From Fimbriimonadaceae bacterium (lineage in GTDB: Bacteria; Armatimonadota; Fimbriimonadia; Fimbriimonadales; Fimbriimonadaceae), in NCBI GenBank assembly GCA_020847855.1, contig JADLBH010000017.1, positions 1 through 64,000 on the forward strand: a stretch of 64,000 nucleotides of DNA, written 5' to 3'. Position numbers and translations under genes: made by a program. Shown piece after piece: positions 1-6,974 of this stretch; position 1 is the stretch's first letter, and the number at the start of each line of letters is the position of its first letter. Under the pieces are notes generated by a model that was not told the DNA's origin, made no database searches, and worked only from the letters and a program-made list of their open reading frames with translations.

Positions 1-72
1 ATACACTCTGCCCCGCGACCGAGTACGCGACCGCCGGCTGGGGATAGCGGGCAGGCTCCGATCAGATACACT
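1..72 (+). CRISPR. End of a type II CRISPR array: last spacer and last repeat
   Basis: The heptamer ATACACT occurs at 1-7 and again at 66-72, a period of 65 bases, and the bases after each copy differ. This fits a 36-nt repeat at 37-72, a 29-nt spacer at 8-36, and the tail of the previous repeat at 1-7. Only one full repeat is in the window, so its 5' boundary is inferred from the period. Bases 51-69 are the exact reverse complement of 4927-4945, the anti-repeat of the tracrRNA candidate, which confirms the repeat and shows that crRNA reads on the plus strand. The repeat ends in TACACT, a -10-like hexamer at the same place as the promoters embedded in type II-C repeats. The rest of the array lies left of the window. 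Confidence 0.85.
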
Positions 73-85
73 ATCTCCGAACTAG

Positions 86-113
86 CCCCGGCTCCGGCCG
101 GGGTTCCTTTTTT
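86..113 (+). terminator. Rho-independent terminator after the last CRISPR repeat
   Basis: A GC-only stem CCCCGGC/GCCGGGG (86-103) with a 3-4 nt loop is followed by a T-rich tract ending in TTTTTT (108-113). It begins 14 bases after the last repeat and reads in the crRNA direction, so it should end the array transcript. The convergent cas2 gene stops 12 bases further on. Confidence 0.8.
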
Positions 114-125
114 CGGGCGCCAGGA

Positions 126-431
126 TCAGAAAAACGAGAGCTGTTCCGGGGGCTTCTCGGGCGGCACGGTCAGTTTTCCATAGAAGACCTCCATCCGCTC
201 GAACTGCTTGTCGGTGAACATGATGATCCTCACCTGCCCTTCCGAGGGCACCCGGTCCTCGATGCGCTTGCGGTGCACGGTGGCGTTCTCGTCGCTCGGG
301 CAGGGCCGGGCATAGACGCTGTACTGCATCCGGTCAAACCCGTCCTTGAGCAGGTCCTTTCGGAACCTGGCATAGCGTCTCCGCTGCTCCGTAGTCTCCA
401 CCGGAAGGTCGAACATAACAAGTACCCACAT
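126..431 (-). CDS. cas2: CRISPR-associated endoribonuclease Cas2
   Basis: Small ferredoxin-fold nuclease that bridges two Cas1 dimers in the spacer-integration complex. The 101-aa product starts MWVLVMFDLPVETTEQRR; Asp8 in the FDLP motif is the usual metal-binding position, and QYSVYAR is typical of type II Cas2. An upstream GTG at 455 overlaps the cas1 stop (GTGA), but the ATG at 431 has a good Shine-Dalgarno sequence (TTTGGAGG, 10 nt upstream) and gives the N-terminus normal for the family, so it is preferred. It is the last gene of the cas9-cas1-cas2 row and converges with the array. Confidence 0.93.
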   Translation of the reverse strand: MWVLVMFDLPVETTEQRRRYARFRKDLLKDGFDRMQYSVYARPCPSDENATVHRKRIEDRVPSEGQVRIIMFTDKQFERMEVFYGKLTVPPEKPPEQLSFF

Positions 432-451
432 GATTCGATAGCCTCCAAAGG

Positions 452-1438
452 TCACCGCGGTGCGTCCCGCAGGGTCGGGAACTCGACCTTGCGCCCCTCG
501 CCGCAGATCGTCCGCTTAAGCGAGGCCGCGTAGTGGCCCAGGCACACCAGCAGGGGCATGCGCCGGGAGCCGAAGACGAGGTCTTTCTCGAGGAACCCCA
601 GAAGGGCCCGTTTGACGGGCGGAGTCAGGGTCTCGACCTCGCCGAACTCGGCAAGGACCCGCAGGACGTGGAGGTCCACGACCGGGCGGAGCGGCTCGAT
701 CGCGTCATCGGCGAGGGCAAGGGGGTTGTACTGGTTGTCGTGGTGGACGCCGAGGCCGGGGTGGAGGCCGGTGCCGACCAGGGCCCGGGCGACGCAGGCG
801 CGCATGACGGCGTAGCCGTAGTTCAGCATGGCGTTGAGGCCGGGCTCCTCGCGGTCGCGGACGAAGGCGGGGCCGAAAAGGGTCTCGAAGTAGAGCGTGG
901 CGGCTTGGGCTTCGCGGTTGTCGGGGTCGCCGGAGCGGACATTTTGGGACAGCGCTTGGATGCGCTGGGCGGCCCCCTCCCCCTGCCCCCTCCCCAGACA
1001 CCGGGGCGCGTCTAGGGCGGGGGTTCTGAGGGCGGCCGCTTGCTCGGAGAGCTTGGCCTGGACGATCTGCCGCCAGACCTGCTTCTTGAGGGGGAGGCTG
1101 GCTTGGAGCTGCTCGCGGAAGACCTTAGCGCTGAGGGTCTGGCCGGAGTAGGGAACGAGCTGGGCGGCGGGGAGGTGCTTGGCGTCGGTGACGACGAGGG
1201 CGATGTTGCGGGCGGCGCACTCGGCGAGCACTTCGCGGGTGAGGGAGATACCGGGGCCGTCGAGGAGGAGGAGGCCGATGTCGTCAAGCGGGACGCGGGG
1301 GTAGGCGGCGCCTTTGGCGGGCTCGCGTAGCCCGGGGGCTTGGGCGGGGGGCGCGAGGTCGGCTAGGGCGACGACGAGCTGGGCGTCCTCCACCCGGAGG
1401 AACGCCGGGTTCTCGACGACGACGGTGCGCGAGAGCAA
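452..1438 (-). CDS. cas1: CRISPR-associated integrase Cas1 (type II)
   Basis: Metal-dependent integrase that inserts new spacers with Cas2. The 328-aa product has the type II landmarks: PLDDIGLLLLDGPGISLT near residue 50, RSGDPDN near 168, Glu185 in LYFETLFGPAF, and the GLGVHHDNQYNPLALADD block near 228 carrying the His and Asp ligands. The start is TTG with GGAG 5-6 nt upstream. Two stretches look longer than in typical type II Cas1 from memory: residues about 27-45, rich in Ala and Pro, and about 138-157, rich in Gly, Arg and Ala. The second is coded by four C-runs at 973-995, which are G-runs on the coding strand. Otherwise it looks intact. Confidence 0.95.
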   Translation of the reverse strand: MLSRTVVVENPAFLRVEDAQLVVALADLAPPAQAPGLREPAKGAAYPRVPLDDIGLLLLDGPGISLTREVLAECAARNIALVVTDAKHLPAAQLVPYSGQTLSAKVFREQLQASLPLKKQVWRQIVQAKLSEQAAALRTPALDAPRCLGRGQGEGAAQRIQALSQNVRSGDPDNREAQAATLYFETLFGPAFVRDREEPGLNAMLNYGYAVMRACVARALVGTGLHPGLGVHHDNQYNPLALADDAIEPLRPVVDLHVLRVLAEFGEVETLTPPVKRALLGFLEKDLVFGSRRMPLLVCLGHYAASLKRTICGEGRKVEFPTLRDAPR

Positions 1439-1452
1439 CTGGCTCCGGATTC

Positions 1453-1490
1453 ATAGTAAGCCAGTAATGTGCCGCACGTAGCTAGCCAGT
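1453..1490 (-). promoter_or_regulatory. Possible cas1 promoter with two direct repeats
   Basis: The 78-base cas9-cas1 gap holds two direct copies of TAGNNAGCCAGT (1454-1465 and 1479-1490; 10 of 12 bases identical; 25-bp period). A minus-strand -10-like TACTAT covers 1453-1458, fourteen bases before the TTG of cas1, with GGAG between them. This could be an internal promoter with a repeated operator for cas1-cas2. No convincing -35 element is visible, so this is weak. Confidence 0.3.
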
Positions 1491-1516
1491 TTGCTAGCTT
1501 TTCGAATGTCGGCAGT

Positions 1517-4500
1517 TCAAAACCGGACCGATCCAGGGATGATTCGGCCCAACCTATCGACAAGGACGCGTCTTTCGATGGCCCGGAGATGGTCGGTGGA
1601 AGTCCAACGTACGTGGCCGTCGAGATTGTAGTCGAAAGAGCGAGCATCCGTCAACGGTTGTAGGGCAAGGTCAATCCTGGAGTGGCCGCGCTTGTCGGTT
1701 CCTGGAGTGCTGAACTTGACTACGCGGTAGTACCTTTCACTCCGTCCTTCGACCTCCACGATGTCGTTGGTGCACAGCGCCATGACCGGGGTGAGGCGTT
1801 CGCTGGTCAGGGTGGGGGCGAAGATGGGCTGGCCGCGGACGGCGCGGCGGGCGGCTTCGTGCATGGTGACGACCTCGACCTGGACGCGGCTGCTCAGCTG
1901 GTCGTAGTAGATCACGAAGTGGTGGTTGCTGCCGAACGGCAGAGACTTGGTCGCCCGAGGGTCCGGCTCGACCGGGATCTTCTCGGACGGCTTCATCTCC
2001 ACCTTGAGCATCTTGGAGGGTTCGGTCAGCTTGGTGTTCACCTTGACTCTGCGGACGATCCGCTGCTTGCCGTGGCGGTCTTGGAACCATAGCTCGGGCT
2101 CGACGAACTTCTCGACCTTCTCGTTGGCCTCCTTCTTTTCTTTGTGCTCTGCCAGGAGCGCAGCGACTTCGGCCCGGTGCGCGATGACCCGCTCGCGGAG
2201 CTTGGCGTCGCGGATGCTTTGCACCTCGGGGTCGGAGAGCATGGACACTGGCTTGCGGACGGTGAACTTGCCCGCCTTGGGATCCCAGCCGTAGGCGGTC
2301 TCGTCATGGAGCGCCCCGCTCAGCCCGCGGGTGGCCTGGTGGCTGACGACTATACTTCGAACCGAGCTCGCCACGGCGTCTCGGAAGCCTTCCCAGGGCG
2401 GGGGGGCGTGCCACTTTGCGTCGCCGAGCTTTTGCCGCTTTCCGGTCGTCTCGTCTTCCTCGAGCTTCTTGTTGGCGTCGGAGAGCCGCTTGAGGTAGGC
2501 CCTGCTGGTGGCGGCGATGACGGCGGCGTCCACAGCGTGGTGGCGGTGATCCATCCGGTTCTTCTCTGCCCTTGCCTCGTCCTCTAGGTCGCCGGGCGCG
2601 AGGATGGTGTTGAGCCCCCAACGATGGCGGAGGGCGGCGGTCGCCTTGCCGTTCCCGACCTCGACCTCGACCCCCAGGAGCTTGAGGTAGTCCTTGGCGA
2701 GCACGGCGATATAGCGGGTGTCGTTCAGGTGCCGGCTTGCGAGGTCCTTGTAGAGCTCTTGGACCTCCTCAGGGGTGAGCCGGAAGAGCCGCTTCTTGTG
2801 GCGCCCGCACTTCATGGCGTCTACGCGCTGGAGGATCTGCTCGTACTGCTCGGTGCCGTTGTAGGCTTCATACGGGGTCCGGTTCTTCTTTCGTTCGCGG
2901 TTTTCTTTGGCGATGCAGAGGGTCTTGTTGGCGAAGGAGTCGTCCAGGCAGCGGGAGAACGGGATGATGTGTTCGACGTCCACGTCTCCGCCGTAAAGCC
3001 TTGCGAGGCCAATCCGTTCGCCTGTGTACGGGCAATTGGCTTCGTTCGAGTCTCCTACTAGCGACTCTTTCCATAGCCGGTACTTGATCCGGTCGGTGCG
3101 GGTGGCGACCCCGCCCTTGATCTCTTCGAACACCTTGTCGGCCACTTCGTTGAGCCTCGCGATCCTCTTGTTCTCGTCTTCGAGCTTCTTCTTATCCTTC
3201 TTATTCAATTTGAGGCTGCGGGCGAGCTCAATGCGGACGATCGCGGGCTTGCCGTGCTCGCGGATGATGGCGTTGACGAGCTTTCGGACTTCGTGGAGGC
3301 ACTTGTCCACGACCGGGTTGCGGGCGGTGGGGAGGCGGTCGAGGGGGAGCGAGTCGAGGGTCTCGCTCTCCTTCTCGTAGGCGTGCAGGTAGAGGTCGGC
3401 CTTGTTGGGGCGGGGTTCTTTGTGGGGCCCTTTGCCTTCGCGGATTTCGAGGGCGGCTGCGCGCACGGCGTCGTGGTAGTTCTTGCCGGACTTGAGGTGG
3501 GGCAGGATGTTGCGGATCGCCTGGAGGCTGAGGTTGGCGACGCCGTCATCGAACTCGGTGACGGCAAGTTTGTAGGCTTGTTCGGTCGTCAGGCCCCACT
3601 TCGAGCCCAAGCGGCGGACGAGGGAGTCTTTGCGGTGGATGGTGAAGAGGGCTTCGATCAGGGCCTCGCGCCCCTCGAAGACCTCGTGCGGTTCGAGGGC
3701 CTTGCTCTTCTCTCTGGCGGGATGGTCCCAAAGGCCCGGTGCAGCCTTCTCGATGCGGATCAGCGTGGTGTTCCCGGCGACTCCCTTGTCGTGCCCCGGC
3801 TTTCCTTCATGGCTGAAGACTACGCCTTTCGGTAGATTGAGCTCCTTGCGGAAGCCAGCCCAGGTGACCATGGCGGTGGTGCTGAGGAGCTTGGCTAGCG
3901 CATCGCGCTGCGACTGGTCGAGCAGTCGCCATTCGAATTCTTCCACCGGGCGGTAGGAGAGGTGGGCGAGGAGCTGCCAGATCCGGAACTCCTGGGCGTC
4001 CGGGTGTGCTTTGTCGCACCTTGGGCGGGCCTTCTCGTATTGGCACTTGCCGACCAGCCCGCGCTGGATCTTGAGAGGCCGCTGGTGGAAGATCGCCTGG
4101 TGAACCCTCGCCTTGAGCCCGTCGGTGAGGACGTTCGGGTGGTGGGCGGCTTGGGCGGTCCAGAGCGCGTCGAACTCTTCTTCGTACATCGCACGCTCGG
4201 TATAGCGGCGGCGGACGGGCGTGAAGGCGAGGCACCGGTCCTCGTCGGTGGTTGCAAGGAGCTTCGCGAAATGCTCGCCGAGGGTGCGGCTTCCGGCCGC
4301 GCGCATCTCCCCGCGCAGGGCGGCGATCTCAGCGAGGACGACGCCTTCTTCTTTGTCCTCCTCCGGTTCGTCATCGCCGTTCTTCTTGCGCTTTTCCGCG
4401 GCGCGGGCTGCTTTCTCTTTCGCGTCGGCTGCGATGATGGCGGCGATTTCAGGGTCGTTGGCCAGGTCGCCGAGCCTGGTGCCGCGGTTGCTCTTGAACC

Positions 4501-4882
4501 CTCGGCGTCGGTTCAGGTGGTAGAGGGCGCGGCCGAGCTCGATGAGCGTGAGCTTCTCGTCGAGGCCCCGGGCGCGGAGGGCGTAGGGGTTCTGGGCGTG
4601 GTCGCTGAAAAGGGCGGCGAACTCCTGCGGGTCGGTGGGGAGCATGCCTTGCTCGCGCAGGATGCCGGCGAGGGCGTCGCGGCGCATCTGCCGGCGGCGG
4701 ACGGTGCGCCGTGCCCCCCTCGCGGTGCGGCGCTTGACGTTTTTGGGCGTGCCGCCCTTTGGCTCGATCGCGAGTTCGAAGGCGCGGGCCCCCGAGGCGC
4801 ACACGGCCTCGTTTTCCGGTTCGAGGAGGCACCATCCGACGGATGCGACGCCCAGGTCTAGCCCGAGGACTCGTTGCGTCAT
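1517..4882 (-). CDS. cas9: RNA-guided DNA endonuclease Cas9, type II-C
   Basis: Interference nuclease of the locus, cutting DNA matched by crRNA:tracrRNA. The 1121-aa length is normal for compact II-C proteins. Domains in order: RuvC-I LGLDLG with Asp9; Arg-rich bridge helix at 49-71; helical recognition lobe to about 520; RuvC-II IELARS with Glu552; HNH at about 615-660 with CPYTGE, His638 and Asn652; RuvC-III HHAVDA with His782 and Asp785; then the C-terminal PAM-interacting region. The residue before the HNH histidine is Glu637 where the best-studied Cas9s have Asp, which I expect to be tolerated. No frameshift or stop is seen. There is no Shine-Dalgarno; a TACAGT hexamer ends 6 nt before the ATG, suggesting a leaderless mRNA. 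Confidence 0.97.
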   Translation of the reverse strand: MTQRVLGLDLGVASVGWCLLEPENEAVCASGARAFELAIEPKGGTPKNVKRRTARGARRTVRRRQMRRDALAGILREQGMLPTDPQEFAALFSDHAQNPYALRARGLDEKLTLIELGRALYHLNRRRGFKSNRGTRLGDLANDPEIAAIIAADAKEKAARAAEKRKKNGDDEPEEDKEEGVVLAEIAALRGEMRAAGSRTLGEHFAKLLATTDEDRCLAFTPVRRRYTERAMYEEEFDALWTAQAAHHPNVLTDGLKARVHQAIFHQRPLKIQRGLVGKCQYEKARPRCDKAHPDAQEFRIWQLLAHLSYRPVEEFEWRLLDQSQRDALAKLLSTTAMVTWAGFRKELNLPKGVVFSHEGKPGHDKGVAGNTTLIRIEKAAPGLWDHPAREKSKALEPHEVFEGREALIEALFTIHRKDSLVRRLGSKWGLTTEQAYKLAVTEFDDGVANLSLQAIRNILPHLKSGKNYHDAVRAAALEIREGKGPHKEPRPNKADLYLHAYEKESETLDSLPLDRLPTARNPVVDKCLHEVRKLVNAIIREHGKPAIVRIELARSLKLNKKDKKKLEDENKRIARLNEVADKVFEEIKGGVATRTDRIKYRLWKESLVGDSNEANCPYTGERIGLARLYGGDVDVEHIIPFSRCLDDSFANKTLCIAKENRERKKNRTPYEAYNGTEQYEQILQRVDAMKCGRHKKRLFRLTPEEVQELYKDLASRHLNDTRYIAVLAKDYLKLLGVEVEVGNGKATAALRHRWGLNTILAPGDLEDEARAEKNRMDHRHHAVDAAVIAATSRAYLKRLSDANKKLEEDETTGKRQKLGDAKWHAPPPWEGFRDAVASSVRSIVVSHQATRGLSGALHDETAYGWDPKAGKFTVRKPVSMLSDPEVQSIRDAKLRERVIAHRAEVAALLAEHKEKKEANEKVEKFVEPELWFQDRHGKQRIVRRVKVNTKLTEPSKMLKVEMKPSEKIPVEPDPRATKSLPFGSNHHFVIYYDQLSSRVQVEVVTMHEAARRAVRGQPIFAPTLTSERLTPVMALCTNDIVEVEGRSERYYRVVKFSTPGTDKRGHSRIDLALQPLTDARSFDYNLDGHVRWTSTDHLRAIERRVLVDRLGRIIPGSVRF

Positions 4883-4888
4883 GCGTCT

Positions 4889-4920
4889 ACTGTACCGGTA
4901 GCGGGCGGTTGTGGTATAGT
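4889..4920. promoter_or_regulatory. Divergent promoters for cas9 and tracrRNA
   Basis: On the plus strand TATAGT (4915-4920) ends 6 bases before the anti-repeat, so initiation near 4927 would start tracrRNA almost exactly at its anti-repeat. On the minus strand TACAGT (4894 to 4889) ends 6 bases before the cas9 ATG. The -35 elements are poor on both sides. The two -10 elements lie in a 32-bp region, so the promoters probably overlap and may compete. Confidence 0.55.
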
Positions 4921-4926
4921 AGCGAA

Positions 4927-5060
4927 GTATCTGATCGGAGCCTGCGCCCGCATCTTCACAAAGGACAAGCAGTCCGCAGGATATCTCGAAAGAGGACCTT
5001 AGGCCCCGCTACCGGCGGTCGCTGCGACCACCTCCCTCACCGGGGGGTGTCGTTGTTTTT
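4927..5060 (+). ncRNA. tracrRNA of the type II-C system
   Basis: Bases 4927-4945 pair perfectly with repeat bases 51-69. After a small internal bulge, pairing resumes with 4953-4958 against repeat bases 39-44, giving the upper stem, bulge and lower stem expected of a crRNA:tracrRNA duplex. Downstream come a nexus-like hairpin GGAC-AAGCA-GTCC (4963-4975), a GAAA-tetraloop hairpin (about 4978-4999), a hairpin GGTCG-CTG-CGACC (5017-5029) and a terminator stem 5029-5036/5042-5049 with a T-rich tail to 5060. The RNA would be about 134 nt, transcribed divergently from cas9. Confidence 0.88.
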
Positions 5061-5111
5061 GAGGGGCCTATGCTCTGGGAGTGTCGGCCACCGAACTCCG
5101 AGGATCGCGCA

Positions 5112-5147
5112 CCCTCCTCCCTTGTGGGGCAGTCGAAAGGAGGAGGG
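5112..5147. terminator. Strong stem-loop after the secreted-protein gene
   Basis: Perfect inverted repeat CCCTCCTCC (5112-5120) / GGAGGAGGG (5139-5147) with an 18-base loop, 12 bases past the stop codon of the minus-strand gene at 5159. There is no clear T-run on either side, so it is only a possible terminator or 3'-end stabiliser. It also separates the CRISPR locus from the neighbouring genes. Confidence 0.4.
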
Positions 5148-5158
5148 CGTTGATCCAC

Positions 5159-6337
5159 CTATGGGCGGACGAGCCAGACGGCTTGGTCTAGCTCGAAGCA
5201 CCAATTGGCCGAGGCGGCGGGACCAGTCTGCCGGATGCGATATCGTGCCCGGACGCCGTTCGAACCGCTCACGAACCGCGCGACTGGGGCGTCTGCACCC
5301 ACGGCGACCGCCCTGAAGGTGGCACCGATGTTGGTCGTGGAGGAAGCGGTCGGGCTGAAGTTGCCCAAGCTCCAGTCGTAGAGGTCGAGCGTCTGGGAGA
5401 AGAGCCCGGTCGTGTTCATCCTCCCGAAGGTACGGAACGCCATCTGCGTCGGGTTTGCGATCGGGCTCGTGCCGTCCACTTCGACGGTGATCGGGGCGAC
5501 CGACTGGTTCGGGACGATGAATCTGCAGACCCGGAAGACTTGCCCGTCAATGTCGGAGATCTGGGCCACGCTGCCCGCATCCACCCGGCCGAGCCGGACG
5601 GTGACCGAGGTCGGGTTCACCTGGACGGTACCGGCGTCCCGCGAGACCCACTCGATAACGTTCCCGAGCAGGCGGAAGCCGAAGGGGTGGCCGACGAAGC
5701 GCTCGCTGACGGTCTCCGAGAACTGCGCGACGCGACCCTGGCCCGCATCCCAGCCTGAGAGCCCCACGAAGTTGCCATGCCGGATTGTCGCATAGAAGAT
5801 TTTGGCTCCAGCCTTCACCGAAGGGGTGTTGGTCTCCCCGCCAGCGACGTTGTCACCGTCCACGTCGAACAACGCGGGTAGGCCGGAGTTGATCGTGGGG
5901 TCGGCGTCCACCTGTTGGAAGGTGTGGAGGGTGTCGCCATTGTAGCTACCGGTCGCGACCGAGGGGAAAACGGAGTTGAGGATTTGGAAGTGCCCCCCTC
6001 CAGAGGTGAGCCAGAGCACCCACTCCGAAGTGAGAAGCCCTCCTCCATTGTTGACGAAGTCCACCATCTGCGTCTGGCCCGCTGCATTCATCGCGCCCGC
6101 TGTCCAGTTGTAATTCGCCTGCAAGAAGACGGCGTCATATCCGGTAAGCGAGACGGTGCCATCGAACTCCCAGTACTCGACTCCGATAATGGCGCTGTTG
6201 CCGAGCGCGTTGATCGCGGAGACGACGGTAGCGTCGTGAACGGCGTTCCCGCTCGACATCACGTAGATGCTCGCGGCGGGTGAGGTGGCTGCGAGGGCCA
6301 GTATGGTCGCGGCAGCCAAGGTCTTGCAAAGAGTCAT
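5159..6337 (-). CDS. Secreted ThuA-like protein with a recurring C-terminal module
   Basis: A 392-aa exported protein with an N-terminal signal peptide (cleavage likely after about residue 22). Residues about 24-235 read like a ThuA/glutamine-amidotransferase-like fold (SGYDAVF-type strand, VNNGGGLL turn); no catalytic triad is clear and the function is unknown. Residues about 240-392 form a beta-rich module that aligns by eye with the C-terminus of the subtilisin-like protease at 56177, including the ending LDQAVWLVRP versus IDQLVVRTLR. AGGA lies 5 nt before the ATG. Family assignment is tentative; a secreted protein is certain. Confidence 0.7.
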   Translation of the reverse strand: MTLCKTLAAATILALAATSPAASIYVMSSGNAVHDATVVSAINALGNSAIIGVEYWEFDGTVSLTGYDAVFLQANYNWTAGAMNAAGQTQMVDFVNNGGGLLTSEWVLWLTSGGGHFQILNSVFPSVATGSYNGDTLHTFQQVDADPTINSGLPALFDVDGDNVAGGETNTPSVKAGAKIFYATIRHGNFVGLSGWDAGQGRVAQFSETVSERFVGHPFGFRLLGNVIEWVSRDAGTVQVNPTSVTVRLGRVDAGSVAQISDIDGQVFRVCRFIVPNQSVAPITVEVDGTSPIANPTQMAFRTFGRMNTTGLFSQTLDLYDWSLGNFSPTASSTTNIGATFRAVAVGADAPVARFVSGSNGVRARYRIRQTGPAASANWCFELDQAVWLVRP

Positions 6338-6449
6338 TTGAGTCCTGTCCTATGCCAAAGTCGGCACTGGAAGGATTATACATCCGAAGCTAAGCGAACC
6401 TTGAAAACCCGGTGTTTTTGCGAGGCAGGCGTTGGGGTATTGTCGCACG

Positions 6450-6926
6450 ATGCAGCAACCCCCGCCCCCAGGCTTTGCCGAGTACCCCCGTGGGGGTTGG
6501 CAGCCCTCCTATCAGGAACTCAAGGATCTCTCCGACGGCTATTTTGGATTGAGCAGGGCCTTCATCATCAACGTCGTGCTTGCGCTCGCGGTTCGGCTCG
6601 CAGGCTCGGCGAACCCACGACTGGAGGAGGATCTTGGCCTGGTCTCCGTAACTGTGCTCGGGATCGCGCTGATCGTATTCTTTGCGACCTTGGGGCCCAA
6701 CCGGAGGATCGGTGCTGGCCTGGGGTGGAAGCCGAGCGGGCCCATTCTCGCATCGGTCCTCATGGGTCTGAACTCGGCGCTGTGCTGCGGCATCGTCGGG
6801 TACCTCGTTGTTCAAGGCATGGCCATGAAGCGGATCAAGCAGTACGGCATCAAGACCGGCCTCTTTGGGTTGCGCAAGCAGGACATTCAGGCGCGACTGG
6901 AGGAGCTTCGGTCCGCCCACCCGTAG
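6450..6926 (+). CDS. Small membrane protein of unknown function
   Basis: A 158-aa protein with a Pro-rich cytoplasmic-looking N-terminus (MQQPPPPGF), two or three hydrophobic segments (about 44-60, 70-88 and 100-125) and a basic C-terminus. No family recognised. A TTG at 6432 would add six residues, but TATTGT ends exactly 6 nt before the ATG at 6450, the leaderless pattern seen elsewhere in the window, so the ATG is preferred. The next gene starts 48 bases downstream on the same strand. Confidence 0.65.
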   Translation: MQQPPPPGFAEYPRGGWQPSYQELKDLSDGYFGLSRAFIINVVLALAVRLAGSANPRLEEDLGLVSVTVLGIALIVFFATLGPNRRIGAGLGWKPSGPILASVLMGLNSALCCGIVGYLVVQGMAMKRIKQYGIKTGLFGLRKQDIQARLEELRSAHP

Positions 6927-6974
6927 CCGCCCGAGCCTGCCGTCCCGTGTACATTGCTGGACTGAGATTGCTCG

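Noticed and set aside
3962-4861. A 299-codon plus-strand open frame antisense to cas9
   Set aside because: It mirrors the cas9 codons, has no start signal and no recognisable motif.
5061-5158. A second small RNA downstream of tracrRNA
   Set aside because: Only the 5112-5147 stem is seen; it is better read as a 3' element of the 5159 gene.
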